A program made the translations under genes and the position numbers. Below are positions 1 to 12,500 of a stretch of 64,000 bases of DNA, piece by piece. The notes under the pieces were generated by a model, which saw only the letters and a list, made by a program, of their open reading frames with translations, searched no databases and had not been told where the DNA came from. Location of the stretch: positions 33,105,983-33,169,982 of the forward strand of contig CM055907.1 in the NCBI GenBank assembly GCA_029582155.1, read 5' to 3'. This stretch comes from Panopea generosa. Lineage: Eukaryota > Mollusca > Bivalvia > Adapedonta > Hiatellidae. Position 1 is the first letter of the stretch. Every line of letters starts with the position of its first letter.

Positions 1-2037
1 ACTAGTTGATAGCGACTTTAACCCAGACCAGAAAAATAGGATATTATTATTATTAAAATGCTTAAAGCTCTGCTGTATTTGATGACATGATATTAAATAA
101 TTCTGCTGAGTTTCTTATCTCAAATGAAATGTTAAGTGCATAAAAATTATTTAATGGCAGTTTGTGCTTCCTGTTTCAAGAAACATGTTTGTCCAGATTG
201 ATTTTCTGTTGTTGATACAATGTTGTTCCCTGGCTATACAACTCATTTAAGTAATTCTCAGACTTTACTCTAGAAATTTACATTTTTTTTTGTAAATTCT
301 GTCTGAGTTTACAGGAAAATTTTTAAAAAACCATGGTTTTAATAATTTTTTACAAAGATTGTGAAATGCTGACACTATAAAAATGAAAATAACAAACAGA
401 TTTTCTGGTGTTTCATTAGTATCGTAGCATGTTGGAAAATTTAGCTATTTTCATATGCACCTCTAACTGCTCGAGAGAAAGTAGTTCTTGATTTTTTATG
501 TATCTGTCTGAGAAATCCGGTCTAAAAGTCGGCGCTTCAAAAATCGGATTCTAAAAGGTTACTGCAGTTCCGTTTATTAGGGATGTTTTAAGACTTAACT
601 ATTAATGTCTACTTTTATGAAATTTATACAGATACCCAATGAAAATATTTTTCATTACAGAATCAAACATTAAAAATACAAACTTATCAATTGTATTACC
701 TTTGAATTATGACAAATTGTCCATTAAAAAAACTTGTTTACTATATTTTTATGGCAACAATATTTTGATATAGAATAGAAAAACATATACTTGAAATGCA
801 CTATTTGCACTGAAATGCACCCCTGGTGTTAATTTTGTACATAATGATGGATGGAGAGTATGGCATCTGATACCTGGGGATATCCAATGATGCATTTATG
901 AACACAAAACGTAAACTTTCAACACAAGATAGCATACCCATCCCGTACCCATCCAATTTCATTTCTTGTTACATGTGTTTCCAAGAGAAACACTGAAATG
1001 TATTCATGTTTTTTATTTGAAAAGCTACGAGTTAACTTCCAAGATTCAAAGAAAAATAAGTTAAGCTAACTGATCGTCTTTTAGCCCTAGATGGCATAGC
1101 AATGACTGAATATTCAAACAAACAAACAAATGGCGCCTCTCAGGACCTTGAGTCCTTTGATAAATTGTTTCTGGATATTTTCTTATTAAATATGCAAGTG
1201 ATTGAGATAAGTGCATTTCAACAACATACTTGCTACATTTGCCTTTTCCCTCAGCTAGAATCTGGCCAGGTTTTAGTATCACACGAAATATTGTGGTAAT
1301 AAACCATATATTTAATTTTACTATATTTTTCACTTGATAATGTACAAACAAACTCAATCAATGAAGTAAAAAAAGAAGATATTTACAATCAGACCCTGTA
1401 GCATATGCAAATATTTTCCACACAAGCTGTTGATTATTCAATATGTGGTCTGTGTTCAGAATATCAAATTATACGGAAGACAAAAAAATATCATGGGGCC
1501 ATGGTAGTCATGGCAACAAGACTCATTTACAAGTTTAACATAAAAGTTATAAACCTTAAGTACTGCAGACTAAATGTATCATTATTTTTTCCAGTGTTGA
1601 CTATCTTTTAAAACTTTGTTTTATTTAACCCCTGGTACTAAGGAGAGTTTCACAATTGTAGTTTAGTCTTTAATTAATTAACAAGAGAACTCGTTTGAAC
1701 AAGTCAATCTTCTATATAGAGCAGTAACTCCTCAACTAGCAAATAGATTGTCCAACATGAAACTTCACCGCTACTCACACATTTACTGTCAAGGTTTTCA
1801 GTAGGGTAAAGCTTCCTATAATGAGCCTATATCAGTAAATGAGTATAAAAGATTGATAAGAATTGATTACACAGCTCTTTAAACCCATCATAGACAAGAT
1901 AAGGCAATATTGAAGAACTACCGTTGGTGTAACAATCTCTCTTTTAACCTAGAAAGTAAACATAAAATATGTTCACTAGACCTCCTGGGTGCCTATTGCT
2001 GTTTTTTGTGTACTTGTAATAATGTATCATATCCAGG
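1..2037 (+). other. PSMD1: PSMD1 intron, mostly unassigned AT-rich sequence
   Basis: No exon, RNA gene or full transposon was recognised. The only repeat-like piece is a SINE tail near 1058-1128. The short open frames have no family resemblance. Confidence 0.6.
1058..1128 (+). repeat. SINE tail fragment (family C)
   Basis: 'AACTGATCGTCTTTTAGCCC' followed by 'AGATGGCATAGCAATGACTG', 'AATATTC' and an (AAAC)n tail. The same tail ends the copy at 24003-24070 (AACTGATTGTCTGTTAGCCC). The body is missing. Confidence 0.5.
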
Positions 2038-2039
2038 TG

Positions 2040-2761
2040 ATCATACTTATATACATTGTAACATTTGTTATACACCAGGTCTACATTTGTCATGATGTTA
2101 TACACCTGGTGTATCATTTGTCATATTGTTATACAACTGATGTATCATCATGTTACACACCTGGTATATAATTTATGTTGTTATACACCTTGCGTATCAT
2201 TTGCCATGTTATACACCTGGTATAACATTTGCCATGTTATACACCTGGTATAACATTTGCCATGTTGTTATACACCTGGTTTATCATTTGCCATGTTATA
2301 CACCTGGTATAACATTTGCCATGTTATACACCAGGTCTACATTTGTCATGATGTTATACACCTGGTGTATCATTTGTCATATTGTTATACAACTGATGTA
2401 TCATCATGTTACACACCTGGTATATAATTTATGTTGTTATACACCTGGCATATCATTTGCCATGTTATACACCTGGCGTATCATTTGCCATGTTATACAC
2501 CTGGTATAACATTTGCCATGTTGTTATACACCTGGTTTATCATTTGCCATGTTGTTATACACCTGGTATAATATTTGTCATGTTGTTATAAACCTGGTAT
2601 ATCATTTGCCATGTTGTTATACACCTGGTATAACATTTGTCATGTTGTTATACACCTGGTGTATCATTTGTCATGTTGTTATACACCTGGTATAACATTC
2701 GTCATGTTGTTATACACCTGGTGTATCATTTGTCATATTGTTATACACCTGGTGTATCATT
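2040..2761 (+). repeat. 28-31 bp satellite with CACCTG core, left block
   Basis: Tandem units of the type GTTATACACCTGGTGTATCA then TTTGTCAT, with GTT length variants. The core ATACACCTGGTGTAT is a near-perfect palindrome around the E-box CACCTG. Open frames across it are by-products of the repeat. The array resumes at 4468 and 6063 after two insertions. Confidence 0.95.
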
Positions 2762-4467
2762 ATACCCTGACAAACCCTGAGGTCGGTCTGTCGGTCCGTC
2801 GGTCTGCCGGTCTGTCGGTCGGTCTGTCCGTTGCAATTTTCCTTGTCAGGAGCATCACTTGAAAAGTATTGGATTGAATTTCATCAAACGTCATACAATG
2901 ATAGAATATAATGAGAGGAAGTGCAGTGTACAAGAAACATTACTCTATTCTTGCTAATTACAGAGTTATTGCCCTTTGATATTTATTCTTGTCCGGAGCA
3001 TAACTTGAAAAGTACCAGATGGAATTTCATCAAGCTTCATACAATGGTAGAATATAATGAGAGGAAGTGCAGTGTACAGGAAACATAACTCTATTCTTGC
3101 TAATTACAGAGTTATTGCCCTTTGATATATTTCCCTTTGATATTTTTTCTTGTCCAAAGCATAACTTGAAAAGTACTGGATGGAATTTCATCACGCTTCA
3201 TACAATGGTAGAATATAATGAGAGGAAGTGCAGTGTACACGAAACATAACTCTATTATTGCTAATTACAGAGTTATTGCCCTTTGATATATTTCCCTTGT
3301 CCGGAGCATTACTTTTAAAGAACTGGATGGAATTTCATCAAACTTCATACAATGGTAGAATATAATGAGAGGAAGTGCAGTGTACAAGAAACATAACTCT
3401 ATTCTTGCTAATTACAGAGTTATTGCCCTTTGATATATTTCCCTTGTCTGGAGCATTACTTTTAAAGTACTGGATGGAATTTCATCAAACTTCATACAAT
3501 GGTAGAATATAATGAGAGGAAGTGCATTGTACAAGAAACATAACTCTATTATTGCTAATTACAGAGTTATTGCCCTTTGATATTTTTTCTTGTCCGGAGC
3601 ATAACTTGAAAAGTACTTGATGGAATTTCATCAAACTTCATACAATGGTAGAATATAATGAGAGGAAGTGCAGTGTACAAGAAACATAACTCTATTCTTG
3701 CTAATTACAGAGTTATTGCCCTTTGATATATTTCCCTTGTCCGGAGCATTACTTTTAAAATACTGGATGGAATTTCATCAAACTTCATACAATGGTAGAA
3801 TATAATGACAGGAAGTGCAGTGTACAGTTAACATAACTCTATTCTTGCTAATTACAGAGTTATTGCCCTTTGATATATTTCCCTTGTCCGGAGCATTACT
3901 TTTAAAGTACTGGATGGAATTTCATCAAACTTCATACAATGGTAGAATATAATGAGAGGAAGTGCAGTGTACAAGAAACATAACTCTATTCTTGCTAATT
4001 ACAGAGTTATTGCCCTTTGATATATTTCCGTTGTCTGGTGCAGTACTTTTAAAGTACTTTTAAAGCCATCAGTGATAACAGTTTAATAAAGAACCAAGTT
4101 GATGAATACATGGAGTTCGAGCAAAGCAGGTTCGATATTGTATTCCTAGTGCTCTTGTTTGTTTCTTATCCATAAAACTGTTGTCCCTCAACATAACTCG
4201 AAAAAGTATAACATTTATTGATTGCCATGAAAGCTTGTACACTGCACAATAATTAAAAAGACCGTTTTTAATTTTAACAAAACCATAAAAAAATTAACAA
4301 TACAAAAAACTCAATCCATAACATTCTCTTTTATTAAGAATTTTTTTTGTCTGGAGCATAACTTTAAAACTATTGGATATAATTTAATAAAACTTCATAC
4401 AATGGTTAACCATTTTCTGTCATGGCGGCGTTCGGGGGTATTCATCACCTTCAGTGATAGGTCTAGT
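2762..4467 (-). mobile_element. Non-autonomous element A with ~147 bp tandem core
   Basis: Inserted in the 28-31 bp satellite: left flank GTATCATT, right flank TTGTCATATTG. The left end is ATACCCTGACAAACCCTGAG followed by a GGTCTGTC-rich stretch; the right end is CAGTGATAGGTCTAGT. The middle (about 2870-4060) holds roughly eight ~147 bp units containing GAGCATAACTTGAAAAGTAC and ATAATGAGAGGAAGTGCAGT. No transposase frame is present. The architecture resembles the tandem-core elements described in bivalves (pearl / Helitron-like). Strand is assigned by analogy with the other elements. Confidence 0.75.
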
Positions 4468-4837
4468 TTGTCATATTGTTATACACCTGGTGTATCATTT
4501 ATCATGTTACACACCTGGTATATCATGTATCATGTTGTTATACACCTGGTATAACATTTGTCATGTTGTTATACACCTGGTGTATCATTTGTCTTATTGT
4601 TATACACCTGGTGTATCATTTGTCATATTGATATACACCTGGTGTATCATTTGCCATGTTGTTATACACCTGGTATAACATTTGCCATGTTGTTATACAC
4701 CTGGTGTATCATTTGCCATGTTGTTATACACCTGGTATAACATTTGTCATGTTGTTATACACCTGGTGTATCATTTGTCATATTGATATACACCTGGTGT
4801 ATCATTTGTCATATTGATATACACTTGGTGTATCATT
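4468..4837 (+). repeat. 28-31 bp CACCTG satellite, middle block
   Basis: Same unit as 2040-2761, resuming directly after element A and interrupted again by element B. Confidence 0.93.
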
Positions 4838-6062
4838 AGCTCGCTGGGACGAAGTCCAAGGAGAGCTATTGTCATGACCCCTGCGTCGGCGTCTGTGGAC
4901 ACCCAGGTTAAACTTTTGCGTTTAAGTTTCAGCTATCTATGCAACCACTCATTGGATGTCAATGAAACTTTGCATGTGTGTTTACCATCATCAATGGAAC
5001 ACACAGAGATAAAAACCATAACTCTGGATTGCATTTTGGCACAGTTATGGCCCTTTTTGGACTTAGTCACCCATGTTTAACTTTGCATTTAGTTTCGTTT
5101 AAGTTTAAGATATCAATGCAACCACTCATTGGATGTCAATGAATCTTCACATGTGTGTTCACCATCATCAATGGAATACACAGAGACAAGAACCATAATT
5201 CTGAATGCATTTTGGCACAGTTATGGCCCTTTTTGGACTTAAACACCAAGGTTAAACTTTGCATTTAGTTGCGTTTAAGTTCAAGAAGTCTATGCAACCA
5301 CTCATTTATTGTGAATGAAACTTCACATCTGTGTTCACCATCATCAATGAAACACACAGAGACAAGAATCATAATTTTGGATTGCTTTTTGGCACAGTTA
5401 TGGCCCTTTTTGGACTTAGACACCCAGGTTAAACTTTGAGTTTAGTTGTGTTTAAGTTTAAGATATCTATGCAACCACTCATTGGGTGTGAATTTAACTT
5501 CACATGTGTGTTCACCATCATCAATGGAACACACAGAGACAAGATCCATAATTTTGGATTGCTTTTTGGCACAGTTATGGCCCTTTTTGGACTTAGGCAC
5601 CAAGGTTAAACTTTGAGTTTAGTTGCGTTTAAGTTTAAGATATCTATGCAACCACACATTGGATGTGAATGAACCTTCACATGTGTGTTCACCATCATCA
5701 ATGGAACACACACAGAGAAGAACTATAACTCTGGGTTGTATTTTGGCACATTTATGGCCCTTTTTTTACTTAACTTTTCAGGTTAAAGTTTTTTATCAGG
5801 TAAGATACCTATGCAACCACTCATTGGATATGAATGAAACTTTGCGTGTGTGTTCACCATCATCATTGAAACACTAAGAGACAAGAACCATAACTCTGTG
5901 TTGCATTTTGGCAGAGTTATGGCCCTTTAAGACTTAATTTTTTGTCTGTAGACACCCAGGTTAAACTTTTGTGTTAAGATGCGTTTAAGTTTTTGTGTTT
6001 GCTTCCATTTGTGGTGAGTTTTATCCCATTGGCGAGCTTTGTTGTCTTCTGACAACTCTTGT
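4838..6062 (-). mobile_element. Tandem-core Helitron/pearl-like element B
   Basis: The left end AGCTCGCTGGGACGAAGTCC includes the hairpin GGAC-GAA-GTCC; the right end is GGCGAGCTTTGTTG...CAACTCTTGT. Between them are about six ~180 bp core units with CTATGCAACCACTCATTGGA, CACACAGAGA and TTATGGCCCTTTTTGGACTT. Read on the minus strand it starts ACAAGAG and ends hairpin-GAGCTA(A). The flanking satellite shows T/T insertion. No transposase is present. Same family as 35529-36496 and 62198-62481. Confidence 0.8.
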
Positions 6063-6180
6063 TTGTCATATTGTTATACACCTGATGTATCATTTGTCAT
6101 GTTGTTATACACCCGGTATAACATTTATCATGTTGTTATACACTTGGTGTTATACACTTGGTGTATCATTTGTCACATTA
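6063..6180 (+). repeat. 28-31 bp CACCTG satellite, right block
   Basis: The final units of the array before unrelated sequence starts at about 6175. Confidence 0.9.
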
Positions 6181-7239
6181 AACTTTATGATTGCAGACTT
6201 TGTATTTAAACTTTCTTATACAAATTATTTGTAAGGTTGTTTTACCAAAAAACATTGTTGTTTGGAGATAATGGCAATTGTACGCCACAAAATATAGATA
6301 TTAATAAATGTTATGTTTTGTGAAAGTTATTTCCCTTATACGCATAATTATACATGTATATTAATATAGTATAGAAAAAGTTATTTCCCTTGTTAAAATC
6401 ACGGGCTGTTTATGTTCGTTATCGTTAAAATCACGAGAAGCTGTTTGGACAAAAAATAAAAGTTTAATCAAGAAACATCGTTGTCACTCTGCCATTTCCA
6501 CATCAACAATTGTGTAAATCCTATTGCTCACACAATGGCTTTGTCATTGCTGGTGTTGTGCTTTGCCAAATTGTGTAAGAGTTGTCTTTCTTCTTTATAA
6601 CGAAATGGGTTGTTGATTGAATGCAGCTTATCAAGTTATGTTTAATGAACTCGCCCAGGCCAACTTACCCGCATGACTGATAAAGAAAAAGCAAACCACA
6701 CTATCCTTTAACAATTGTCTGAAATGTCCAAAAAAGTATTAATCAATTGAAAAGAGTTGGTTCTTTATCCCAACACTTGCAGGCTTAAAATTTTGAGTGG
6801 CCGAGTCAGATTCTCAAACAGTTTGGAATTTAGACCTTTGTCACTCAACCTTACTGAATTTGTTGTAGTATTCTGATACACAAAAACAGGCTGCCATATT
6901 TTCTGCATCGCTGAAAGAGAGGTGAATATAAAGGAAATAAAATGAATTATTTCCACTGACCATGAAATATGCAATTCACTCCAATTCATGCATAGATGTA
7001 TTATCATAAACTCAGGGCACAGAGCTGGTCAGTGTTACTGAATATTGAGATAAGTTCATTAATGTTGAGATATTGTAATACCCAATACCAGTGGAGTGCC
7101 CAGCTACATCTTACCACAGGAAATAAGTGTGAATTTCTCTGGCATACAGAATCGCAGTGCTGGATTTACAGAGTTTGTAAAGTAGGAACAACTAAATGTT
7201 AGATATGGAAAACCAGATGCTGCTTCAAGGGTTATACTT
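6181..7239 (+). other. PSMD1: PSMD1 intron, unassigned
   Basis: No gene or clear repeat was recognised. Open frames at 6765-7007 and 6996-7202 are short and resemble nothing known. Confidence 0.5.
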
Positions 7240-7486
7240 AGAACCGTGTGTTATATGAATGTACTGGTGTGTTATATGAATATACAGAGAATGGTGTGTT
7301 ATATAAATATACAGAGAATGGTGTGTTATATAAATATACTGAGAATGGTGTGTTAGATGAATATACAGAGAACAGTGTGTTATATGAATGTACTGAAGTG
7401 TTATATGAATATACAGAGAATGGTGTGTTATATGAATAAACAGAGAAAAGTGTGTTATATGAATGTATAGAGAATGGTGTGTTGTT
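7240..7486 (+). repeat. 27 bp satellite, left block
   Basis: Tandem units close to TATGAATATACAGAGAATGG followed by TGTGTTA. The same unit resumes at about 8599, so a single array was split by the element between. Confidence 0.92.
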
Positions 7487-8598
7487 ATGCTTCCCTAAAA
7501 GGGGGAAGCATATAGTCGCAGCTTCGTCCATGCATCCGTCTGTGTGTCACCAATTCTTGTCCGGGCTATTTGTATACAACCTCAGGTTAGAATTTTATGA
7601 AACTTGCTAGAATGCATCATTATCAAGTGCAGATGCGCATACTATCTTTATGTTCCGGTTTGATGATTTTTCACAGCCCTTTTATTCTATTTGTGACCAA
7701 ATTCTTGTCCGTGCTATTTCTCTACAACCCCATGTTGGAATTTTATTAAACTTGCTAGGATGCATCATTTCCAAGCGCAAATGCGCATATTGTCTATGTG
7801 TTTTGTTTAATGTTTTTTCACGGAGTTATGGCCCTTTGATTAAGTCTGTGACCAAATTATTGTCAACGCTGTTTTTTACAACCCCATGTTGGAACTTTGT
7901 GAAACTTGCTAGGATGCATCATTACCAAGTGCAGATGCGCATATTGTCTTTGTGTTCCGGTTTGATGATTTTTCACAGAGTTATGGCCTTTTGATTCTAT
8001 CCGTGACCAAATTATTGTCTGCGCTATTTCTCTACAACCCCATGTTGGAATTTTATGAAACTTGCTTGGATGCATCATTACCAAGTGCAGATGCGCATAT
8101 TGTCTGTGTTTTGGTTCGATGATTTTTCATGGACTTATTGCCCTTTCATTGAGTCTGTGACCAAATTATTGTCCTCGTTTTTTCTCTACAACCTCACGTT
8201 GGAATTTTATGAAACTTGCTATGTTTCTGTTTCTTTTTGATGATTTTTCACGGAGTTATGGCCGTTTGATTCAGTCTGTGACCAAATTCTTGTCCAGGCT
8301 ATTTCTCTACAACCTGTTGTTGGAATTTTATGAAACTTGCTAGGATGCATCATTACCAAGTGGAGATGTTCATATTGTCATCATGCCGCTATTTCCCTAC
8401 AACCTCTGGTTTTAATTCTGTAAAACTAGCTAGGATCTGCGCATATTGTCATTTTGTTCCAGTTAAATAATTTGCGAATTAGTTCTGTGAAGTGCAGAGC
8501 CACATACTGTTCTGCTATACAGTTTGGTACTCTTCAACCAAGTACAGAGGCAAACACTCACTTGGGGAGCATCCATTGGTTCCACAGATATTTTCTTG
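7487..8598 (-). mobile_element. Tandem-core element with ATGCTTCCC/GGGAAGCAT hairpin end
   Basis: The left end has the hairpin TGCTTCCC-(TAAAAGG)-GGGAAGCA; the right end is TTGGGGAGCATCCA...ATTTTCTTGT. The core is about five ~180 bp units with TTTTATGAAACTTGCTAGGA, TGCATCATTACCAAGTGCAG and CGGAGTTATGGCC. It interrupts the 27 bp satellite. The right end matches that of the element at 16881-18268, so the two share terminal modules. Confidence 0.7.
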
Positions 8599-9130
8599 TA
8601 TGAATGTATAGAGAACAGTGAGTTATATAAATGTATAGAGCATGGTGTATTATATGAATATATGGAGAATGGCATAATATATGAATGTATAGAGAATGGT
8701 GCATTATATGAATGTATAGAGAATGGTGCATTATATGAATGTATAGAGAATGTTGAGTTATAAATGTATGGGGAATGGTGTGTTATATGACTGTATGGGG
8801 AATGGTGTGTTATATGATTGTACAGAAAATGGTATGTTATATGAATGTATAAAGAATGGTCTGTTATATGAATGTATAGAGAACAGTGAGTTATATGAAT
8901 GTACAGAGAATGATGAGTTATATAAATGTATATAGAATGGTGTGTTATAATATAATGAATGTATAGAGAATGGTGAGTCATAATTATAAATGTATAGAGA
9001 ATGGTGTGTTATATGAATGTATAGAGTTTGGTGTGTTATATGAATGTATAGAGAACAGTGATTTATATAAATGTATAGAGAATGATGTGTTATGTGAATA
9101 TACAGAGAACCATATGTTATATGAATGTCA
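8599..9130 (+). repeat. 27 bp satellite, right block
   Basis: About 19 units of TATGAATGTATAGAGAATGG then TGTGTTA, with variants. The open frames on either strand come from the repeat. Confidence 0.93.
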
Positions 9131-9389
9131 ATTGATGTTGTTATTGAAAGATTTAATTAAATTGGTACTAAGTAAATTTTAGAAGATGTGAGAGAAGATG
9201 AAGGATTGTTATTTATCGCTTTTAGTAATATGTCTATTATTGCACTTATTTAAATCGCTGTGAAGACAGCAGAGGTGGGTCGGTTTGTGAATCAAATTTA
9301 ATGATAATGTATAGTATTGCAGTGAAGCCAGCAGAAGTGGTTGGCTTTGTGAATCTCTTTGTGTGATATGTCTAGTATTGTACTTACAG

Positions 9390-9504
9390 AACACCAGAAC
9401 AATGCCCCAGTGTTGTATCACTACTGTCAGAGAGCTACAATCCCCATGTCAGATTTGGTGCTGCCATGGCCCTTGGAATAGCGTGTGCTGGCACAGGACT
9501 GAAG
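9390..9504 (+). CDS. PSMD1: PSMD1 exon (PC-repeat region), first in window
   Basis: The acceptor is 'tacttacag' ending at 9389 and the donor is GTAAGG at 9505. The exon begins with the last base of a split codon (expected Arg) and then encodes [16 protein letters not shown] and [18 protein letters not shown], ending in GLK. This is one HEAT-like PC repeat of the Rpn2 toroid and is close to the vertebrate protein. It ends in phase 0. No exon for the preceding residues was found at 1-9389, so that interval is intron. Confidence 0.95.
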
Positions 9505-12500
9505 GTAAGGCTTTCTCTTTATCAATGGCAAGTTGGTTCCCAGCCAGGTTTCAGTACTTTCCACTGCCACCATTCATGTTAAAAACTATAGTAATTTAAA
9601 TGTTATATTGAAGAAAAACAAGTTTAACTTTAGCTATCTATTTTGCAAACACATTAAGAAAAGTTAATTTAGAGCTTATTTATAATGATTGTTGTTGCTG
9701 TTTCAATTTGAAAGTTAAAAACTTAAACATAAAATAATACATAAGAAACCAAAGTGCCCAAAGAATCGTCCCTTTCTCACTTTATACCAAGTTGCTAACT
9801 ATTCAGTGAACATCCAGCATGTCGGACCAGAAACAAACATCTTCACAGTGTTAACTTTAGGAAAACGATAAAATTAGGGATCTAGAGATGATTAGACTGG
9901 GGAAAACTTCAGTCCTGGGAATATCTACTTGTTAACTAGAAGTAAATTAAACATCTAATCTATTGTTTCAGAAATCCTTCTGTGCACCCTGCCAACCCTA
10001 GCACTAAATATACACTCACTGACCATGAGTAATCTAATTTAATCTTTTATTATCAATATAGAATTCCCTTAACTCTATTAATAACTTCCAGACACCATGC
10101 CAACTCTAGTGCTATAAATATTCACTCATTGACCATAAGACCTTGTAGAATTCCCTAAATCTATTTATAAATTGCTGGCATCATGCCAACTACAGCCCCA
10201 TGAATATGCACTTATTTACCTGGAGTAAGATTAGACATTATTGACTGATCTACTCTATTTGCTTAGGTGTTCAGTCATATCGCGACGGTGTCTACTTGAG
10301 ACAGTATTCTGAGCGCTGTCACACTGGAGTATCATGCCGCAAACACATGGTATGATACCCCACCCAGTCACATTATACTGACACCGGGCCGACCAGACCT
10401 AGAACTCGCCTCTAAATGCTGAGCGAGGAAGCTTCTAGTACCATTTTTAAAGTCTTTGGTATGACCCAGCCGGGGATCGAACCCACGACCTTCCGCATAC
10501 GAGGCGGATGCTCTACCACTAGACCACACCGTGGTCCCTATTTGCTAAGAATTCTGGAAGTGGTCACTGAAGTGACATAATATATAGTGTGGTTTGCTGG
10601 CCTATTACTGATTTATTCTTGGGCCAAGGAACCAGACTAAGAAATATTCGAAGCAGTATTTATTTAAACAAATGAAGAATATATTATTGTTAGCACGATT
10701 TACATACGGTTTTTGTATGTGCTTATAATGATAATTATTTATGATTATAAATTAGGTAACAAAACATAGAGTTTGTTATTAAAGTTTGCTTATTATTCAA
10801 ACTGGGAATGAAATAATGACACATACTGGTCTGTTTGATTACTGATTATCTAGAGATTCAAGATTATCAAAATACTCGAATAAAAGTGGAACAAGACCAT
10901 AAGTATCTGTATATTAATCAAGTACACATATTATGAAATATTTATTCTGCAATGGTTTCTTTTACGATGTTGGTTTAACAAAGCGGACATAATCTAGCCA
11001 GTTTGCATAAATGCTTTTTCCAGCCAGACAATCGTGTGCAATATATTCTAGTCATCTTTGATGCTTTGCATCAATCGCATCAATATTTTCTTGTCTATTA
11101 TTAGAACTGTATAATTTCTTTATCTCTGTAATTACATTCAAGCACCTTGCCTAAATGATTACCTGCTGGAACATAGAATCAGGGCTTGGCTTATCTGAAG
11201 TAGTTAAGAAAACTGACAGAAAACTATATTCTCAGTTAGCGGTCACAGTTCTATCTAAAAAATAGTTGTTGTATTGTGCTTTGCATCATTTTCAACAATT
11301 TTTCAGCCATATCATGATGACTATTCTGAGTGCTGCCACACTGGAGATGCCACAAACACATGGTATGATAACCCACCCAGTCACATTATACTGACACTGT
11401 GCCGACCAGGCCTAGTAATATGCTCTAAATGCTGAGTGCCAAACAAGGAAGCTTCTAGTACCATTTTTCAAGTATTTAGTAGTTCAAGAATAAGTATGAT
11501 ATTGGTTATAAAGATGACAAAGATTACAATGCTCTTCATTATGTTTTGTCTTTAGGAAGCCATAAGTCTGATAGAGCCAATGACAAATGATCCTGTCAAC
11601 TATGTAAGACAAGGAGCTCTCATAGCATCTGCCATGATCCTGATACAGCAGAATGAGGTGACCTGTCCACGGGTGAGTAGAAAAGTCAGTCTTACAAGAT
11701 CCTCATACAGCAGAATGAGGTGACCTGTCCAAGGGTGAGTAGCAATGTCAGTCTTATACGATCCTTATACAGTATAATGAGGTGACCTGTCTACAGGTGA
11801 GTAGCAATGTCAGTCTTATACGATCCTTATACAGTAGAATGAGGTGACCTGTCCACGGATGAGTAGCAATGTCAGTCTTACAAGATCCTCATACAGCAGA
11901 ATGAGGTGACCTGTCCACGGGTGAGTAACAATGTCAGTCTTACAAGATCCTCATACAGCAGAATGAGGTGACCTGTCCACGGGTGAGTAGCAATGTCAGT
12001 CTTAAACGATCCTTATACAGTAGAATGAGGTGACCTGTCAACAGGTGAGTAGCAATGTCAGTCTTACAAGATCCCCGTTCAGCAGAATGAGGTGACCTGT
12101 CCATGGGTGAGTAGCAAAGTCAGTCTTAAAAGATCCTTATACAGCAGAATGAGGTGACCTGTCCACAGGTGAGTAGCAATGTCAGTCTTAAACGATCCTT
12201 ATGCAGTATAATGAGGTGACCTGTCTACAGGTGAGTAGCAATGTCAGTCTTACAAGATCCTCGTACAGCAGGATGAGGTGACCTGTCCACGGTTGAGTAG
12301 CAATGTCAGTCTTACAAGATCCTCGTACAGCAGAATGAGGTGACCTGTCCACGGGTGAGTAGCAATGTCAGTCTAACAAGATCCTTGTACAGCAGGATGA
12401 GGTGACCTGTCCACAGGTGAGTAGCAATGTCAGTCTTAAACGATCCTTAGTGACCTGTCCACGGGTGAGTAGCAGTGTCAGTCTTACACGATCCTTGTAC

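Noticed and set aside
2065..2862. Open frames rich in 'YTPG' and 'CHVVIHLV'
   Set aside because: By-products of the 28-31 bp satellite, in several frames at once.
7238..8981. Minus-strand frames with 'YNTPFSVYS' and 'ITHHSLYIH' repeats
   Set aside because: Translations of the 27 bp satellite, with no start or domain evidence.
10464..10537. A functional tRNA gene on the minus strand
   Set aside because: Boxes A and B are present but the acceptor ends do not pair, and the sequence continues into a SINE body with a target duplication.
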